Both the position numbers and the translations under genes were made by a program. Positions 59,881 to 64,000 of a DNA stretch of 64,000 nucleotides are shown here, piece by piece. The notes beneath the pieces were generated by a model that worked only from the letters and a program-made list of their open reading frames with translations, was not told the origin of the DNA and did not search any database. The first letter of the stretch is position 1. Each line of letters opens with the position of its first letter. Origin of the DNA: Erigeron canadensis (lineage: Eukaryota; Streptophyta; Magnoliopsida; Asterales; Asteraceae); the NCBI RefSeq assembly GCF_010389155.1, contig NC_057762.1, positions 4,389,513 through 4,453,512 on the forward strand, in the 5' to 3' direction.

Positions 59881-60026
59881 GGTTAGAGAGGGGCGAGAGA
59901 GAAGAGGGTTTCAGGATCGGTGTGTTTTCTTTTCGGTTTAGGAGGGGCATTTTAGGAATAAAAAAAGTGCTTAAAATTAAGAAAGCCAATATGCTTTATA
60001 AGGGTTTATAGATATAGATATATATA

Positions 60027-61004
60027 CTAGGTCTTTTACTCGCACGATGTGCGGTTATTTAAAAATGTTGTTTTAGTAATTATAACTATACATTATAAGA
60101 GCGGAACCTAGATAGAAGGCGGAGCACCAGCCCCGGCCGCCGATACAGTTACCATTATTTAGGCATGTACATATAAATCTATATTATCATTAAATGGAAA
60201 TTTTTACATTTATTGAAATAGATAAATTCAAAATATAACTCTTATTATTTATTAAAATCTTTGCAATTATATAAAAACATACGTTATCAAATATTCATAT
60301 TAACTATCACATATTATACTTCATGCAATACTAATGAACATAAAATGAAGTTAAAATGTAAATATAATGTAAAATCATAACGATCTTTTATTTTTTGCAA
60401 AGTGATATGTGACTTATTAGAATTTCATCACACTCTTTCAAAGAAAATAGTTTCATAAAACTTACTTCATCAAATAATAAAATTCATAAAAGTTGAAAAG
60501 CTTTAATTAGATATAGTTAGAAACCAAATTCAAATTATAATTAGATTACAAAGAACAAACCTATGATTCAAATTATGTTGAATTCACCTAGTAATTGATA
60601 ATAGTTTTTATAAAACGTAAAAACACCACCACGAAAAGGATAAAAGACTATATTACAATGTGATATATAATATTGGTTATATTAGATAGTAAGATTAAGA
60701 AATAAATAATTTGAAAACCAAATATTTTCCAATTTTAAAAATAGATTTTAAATTCATACGGTTTCTATTATGATATAGAATGTGATTTTTTACTTTAATT
60801 TTTGTAAGATTTTGTTTATATATAGATTTGATTTTTATTTAATTTAATAGTTTTAGATAATATAATTTTGTAGATTTATATATTGTAAAAAAATATAGAG
60901 ATGCTACATAGGATAAAGACCTATGTGGCAATTTTTGAAAATAGCTTTAAATTGTAGAAGACTTTAAAATGTTAGGATAACTATTATTTTAATATTTATA
61001 TAGA
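60027..61004 (-). mobile_element. Non-autonomous Helitron, 0.98 kb
   Basis: The minus strand begins A/TCTATATAAATATTAAAATA at 61004. It ends with CGCACATCGTGCG (a 5-bp stem with a 3-base loop), then AGTAAAAGACCTAG at 60027 and T. The interior is AT-rich and non-coding. It lies head-to-tail with the 57091-60018 element with an eight-base gap. Confidence 0.7.
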
Positions 61005-61565
61005 TATGGGGGAAGTGAATATGGGGGGAACTCCTCACAATTTGTTTTTTTAATTCATAAATATCATGGGGGTCCATCATTTGTTTAAAATACAAATACT
61101 AATAAAATATTTGTATGTGAGAGGTTCCCCATCTAAGCTTACATGGGGGACAACTCCATATTCACTTTTCCATGAAAAAAAAATTATAAAAAAAGAATTT
61201 ACCAGGATGTTGATGAGGATAATTGATTTTGAAAGGAAAGAAACTCGTTGAAATCAAATATCAAATTTCCGAGGACAACTCGTGCAGATAATATATTATA
61301 AACTTTGATTTTGAATTAACCATAACAATCACAATAGTCAATAATGAAAGATCAGGATCCTCTAAAATTGTTTTCAACTTTACTAGTAAAGTTAGAAACA
61401 TCTTGACATTTGGATTAAAATCAAAGGTCAAGATTCAAAGATTAAGATCACCAACTTTATCGATAAAGTTATAAATAACTTTAGAGAATTCTCATCCGTG
61501 AATACTATAAATAAAGGAGAAAAAAGCGCAGAGGGAGAAAAGAACGATGTATTAGAGTAAAGGTA
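61005..61565. other. Gene-free AT-rich interval
   Basis: Short inverted words around 61010-61170 (ATGGGGG...AACTCC facing ATGGGGGACAACTCC) hint at another small element. No gene is present. Confidence 0.35.
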
Positions 61566-61784
61566 TCTATATCTATAATTTTATACTATATAATAAAATA
61601 AATAGCCCACATGTTAAAAGTTACATAGAGGAAATGTCTAAACGACTATCCCTGTGAAAAACAACCATAAATCTAAAACATGACAAACATCAAAACTCTC
61701 TTTTTCTCACATCGACTCCCTTACATGATTTTACACACAAGTCTGTACCATGATATCTATTGTAACTCGCGGGTATCATGCTAG
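61566..61784 (+). mobile_element. Small Helitron (219 bp)
   Basis: It starts A/TCTATATCTATAATTTTATA at 61566 and ends CATGCTAG at 61781-61784, followed by T. A 7-bp stem CATGATA / TATCATG (61749-61755 and 61774-61780) lies just before the CTAG, with ACTCGCGGG in the loop. It is too short to code for anything. Confidence 0.7.
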
Positions 61785-61889
61785 TGTATATTAGATAAAA
61801 TAGGGTTACCATTTATATAGTGTACATAAAGCTTAAAAAATAAGCTAAGAGTAGAATAATGATTACAAAATATATATTTGTATTTAATA

Positions 61890-62012
61890 TAATCATTCGA
61901 TGTTCCAACAAACCATCAATCAATTCTTGGTATAGGTGTGGAGTTCGAATCCCACTAGTAAAGTTTTCTTGTAGTAATTACTAACGTTACTAACATTTAG
62001 CCGTTCAAAAAA
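61890..62012 (+). repeat. SINE-like fragment with B-box and A-tail
   Basis: GAGTTCGAATCCC resembles a pol III B-box, and the unit ends in GCCGTTC followed by nine A. No A-box was found, so it is 5'-truncated or a chance match. Confidence 0.35.
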
Positions 62013-62170
62013 AAAGTTACATATATCTATATTACTTATTAAAAAAAACATCTCCTTATTGAAAGTTACATAGGAAGAAATATCTAAAATGTCAATCATT
62101 ATCTATGCTAAAATCATTATCTATACTACGTAACATTTTCACTTAGCAACTCTTAACTTTAACATTAAGA

Positions 62171-62297
62171 GAAATGATAATAGTATCATCATTTTTTATT
62201 AATCTACCACAAGATACAAGATTTTCAGCATACAGTACAAGTCACTGTTGCGTATGTGTGGTAGATTAATTACCTGTGGTGGTACATTTATCACTTC
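62171..62297. mobile_element. Small MITE, family copy 2
   Basis: Ends GAAATGATAATAGTATCATCA and GGTGGTACATTTATCACTTC are diverged inverted repeats. Inner words ATTAATCTACCACA / TGTGGTAGATTAAT are perfect inverses. Size and ends match the copy at 56738-56864. Confidence 0.65.
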
Positions 62298-62515
62298 CCC
62301 AACATTAATAATTAAATTACACCATTAATCTTTTATCTTGTAATATATCTCCATTAACCATTTAAAATCAATTATTTGTATATCAATTATCTACCCTACC
62401 CGATGTCGCATTCACCACAAACAATCACCTCCGTCACCATAACGTCACCGCCACGACTAGCGCCGCATTACGTGACTACGGTGTTAGTTTATGAAAAGGA
62501 AAAAGAAAAAGAAAA

Positions 62516-62775
62516 AAACATTAGTAATCGCTTATCTAACAACTTTGATTGATTAGTAATCGCTTTTGAAAATAAGAGACTTTTTTGACTTTTTTTTTAA
62601 TAATAAATATTGAAATGCGAGTATGATTTTTATGATGGACCACTTTATAACAACTTTGAGGAACTATTTGCTAGAAAAGGTAACTTTAATATATTAAAAA
62701 AATACAAAATATGGTTACCAATAATTGATGCCAGCTTTATCCATCCATGGTAAAAGAAAACACGTTTGTATGACT
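62516..62775 (+). promoter_or_regulatory. Upstream region of PHO1 gene 2, conserved with 6108-6360
   Basis: Shared words in order include ATGATTTTTATGATG, CTATTTGCTAGAAAA/TTATTTGCTAGAAAA, CTTTATCCAT...CCATGG and AAAGAAAACACGTTTGT/AAGAAAACACGTTTGT. Conservation outside coding sequence suggests either recent duplication or retained regulatory function. Confidence 0.55.
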
Positions 62776-62905
62776 GTATATGAGCCATCTTTTCAAAAAA
62801 TAGCAATTAGGAAGCTGCTAAGAAAAATAAAATATTAATGGTAAGCTTTATATCTTTGTAAATAATAAGACTTTGCTTTGACCACTTTACATCACCAACC
62901 AACAC

Positions 62906-62913
62906 TATATAAA
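62906..62913 (+). promoter_or_regulatory. Likely TATA box of PHO1 gene 2
   Basis: TATATAAA lies about 50 bp before the ATG, so the leader would be very short. The following ACCAATCAATG word is shared with the 5'UTR of PHO1 gene 1. Confidence 0.5.
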
Positions 62914-62961
62914 CTTACCAATCAATGTAAAATTCTTTGATATCAAAAAACAAAACTAACA

Positions 62962-63496
62962 ATGAAGTTTGGAAAGGAATTTGGTACACAAATGGTGCCA
63001 GAATGGCAAGAAGCATACATGAACTACAACTATCTCAAGACACTTTTAAAACAAATCTTGTTATTTCGACAACGGCCAAGCGTGTCGGATAAGGTGAAGT
63101 CGACGTCGAAAGCGTCTTCTTTGAGGAGAAAAGGGTCTCTTTTTAGAGCATTTAGTGGATTGACTAGTCATACAAGCAAAAATGATAAACAAGATGAAGT
63201 GATTATGATTAGTACAATGCAACAACCAGATGAAGAACAAGGCGAAGAGTATCCGCGATATCAAACGATTTTTCTCAAATCGTTGGAGGAAGGCGGGGAG
63301 TTAGAGCTTATTTTCTTTAGAAGACTCGATAATGAGTTCAATAAAGTGGTTAACTTTTATAGAACAAAAGTGAAGGAGGTTGTCAAGGAGGCAAAGGAGT
63401 TAGATATTCAAATGGAGGCTCTCATTGCTCTTCGAATCAAAGTACATCATCGAACCGATGCTGATGTCACTCCCCTCACCTTTGAAACAAATACAG
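62962..63496 (+). CDS. PHO1-like: PHO1-type phosphate exporter, exon 1 only (runs off window)
   Basis: Begins [19 protein letters not shown] and ends at GAAACAAATACAG/GTATTA, the same donor position and phase as exon 1 of the upstream PHO1 gene (535 against 532 bp). It covers the first part of the SPX domain, including YNYLK and the later [20 protein letters not shown] helix region with the usual Arg pair. The long tandem paralog suggests the remaining exons lie beyond 64000 after a large first intron. The frame is intact. Function would be phosphate export, as for gene 1. Confidence 0.88.
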
Positions 63497-64000
63497 GTAT
63501 TAACATGGATACATATATCTAGACTCCTCTTTAATGTATGGTATAAATATATACATATACATTGCGAACAGTGAATTCATGTTTAAATGACATTTAGAAA
63601 CAAACAAAAAAAAAAGTGAGTTACAGAGTTTTGAATAAAATATATGAATATAAAAAAAATATACATCAGTCGATAAATATTAAAATGTTGGAGATTAGTA
63701 AAGTCATGTGAATCTAAATGTAGTAAACTTATTTAGAATATAATATGTAATTTAATCTGATCTAACTATATTGAAGATTGAAGTTTTTTATATACTTTTC
63801 AGAAGGAAGTGATAAATCTACAACAGTTATTAGCCCTCTACAATAAATATATATGTTTTCCTGCATAGTTTATAACTGCGTAAAACATACATTATTGTGT
63901 CATTCCCCTTCTCAGAATACTTCAACAATGAACAAAAAAGCTTTCCAAAAGCACATTATTTTACAGAAGAATTTAAAATAACTACTTTGTCTTTCAATAA
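63497..64000 (+). other. Start of intron 1 of PHO1 gene 2
   Basis: AT-rich, with no second exon matching the other gene (exon 2 of gene 1 encodes [14 protein letters not shown]). Gene 1 has a 2.8-kb first intron, so the absence of exon 2 here is expected. Confidence 0.55.

Larger units (their letters stand above)
57091..60018 (-). mobile_element. Non-autonomous Helitron, 2.9 kb
   Basis: On the minus strand it begins A/TCTATATCTATAAACCCT at 60018 and ends with a GC-rich hairpin region (CCGCCGTATCGCGCGGG) followed by CATCTAG at 57091, then T. TC start, CTAG end, subterminal hairpin and insertion between A and T all fit the Helitron rules. There is no Rep/helicase ORF. It contains exon-like scraps and GGTGGTGATGATT repeats. 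The 57091 end abuts a (TA)n run. Confidence 0.75.

Noticed and set aside
61925..61945. Possible tRNA gene around GAGTTCGAATCCC
   Set aside because: No acceptor or anticodon stems can be drawn around it. It fits a SINE fragment better.
63780..63860. Exon 2 of PHO1 gene 2 after TTTTCAG at about 63802
   Set aside because: The downstream reading does not match exon 2 of gene 1 ([14 protein letters not shown] region) and stops soon.

Overview
This is plant nuclear DNA: AT-rich, with long multi-exon genes using GT-AG introns and dense transposable elements. The retroelement repertoire (Athila-like Ty3/gypsy, copia-type elements with a large extra ORF, Helitrons with CTAG ends, a LINE tail) and the two host gene families point to a eudicot, probably Asteraceae. 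The family-level guess comes from recalled resemblance of the repeats and was not tested.

Three host loci are readable, all on the + strand. (1) A complete 11-exon PHO1-type phosphate exporter (SPX + EXS, 717 codons) at 10927-16951. (2) A complete 6-exon oligopeptide transporter (OPT family, 734 codons) at 51426-55441. (3) The first exon of a second PHO1-type gene at 62962-63496, cut by the window end. The two PHO1 genes are tandem paralogs in direct orientation and share 5'UTR sequence plus a more distal upstream block (6108-6360 versus 62516-62775). That block lies about 0.2-0.45 kb before gene 2 but about 4.6 kb before gene 1, so the upstream region of gene 1 appears to have been split by inserted DNA. 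The inserted DNA includes a foldback element and chloroplast-derived fragments (23S rRNA and psaI).

The left end (1-2441) is part of a gypsy-type LTR. It is followed by a LINE 3' end, degenerate tandem repeats and foldback MITEs. Downstream of PHO1 gene 1 sit a 1.2-kb foldback (MULE-like) element with an 11-bp target duplication and a block of nested direct duplications.

The centre (20966-46089) is a nested retrotransposon stack. A minus-strand Athila-like gypsy element (5-bp duplication ACTTT) has its pol split by a 16.1-kb plus-strand LTR element (duplication ATCTC). That inner element has a copia-type primer-binding site but no recognisable protease, integrase or reverse transcriptase, so it is a non-autonomous LARD-like element. 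It carries a coiled-coil/lysine-rich ORF1 and a very long acidic, Pro/Ser-rich ORF2, each preceded by a leader packed with short palindromes of the form ACGATCTAATTTAGATCGT. ORF2 and the space between the ORFs are each split by a solo LTR of another family (32465-35309 and 28389-30751).

The right part holds the OPT gene, tRNA-derived SINE-like repeats, MITEs and at least three Helitrons. Two Helitrons lie head-to-tail eight bases apart, and the larger carries exon-like fragments. Nothing seen links the host genes functionally beyond both families being membrane transporters.
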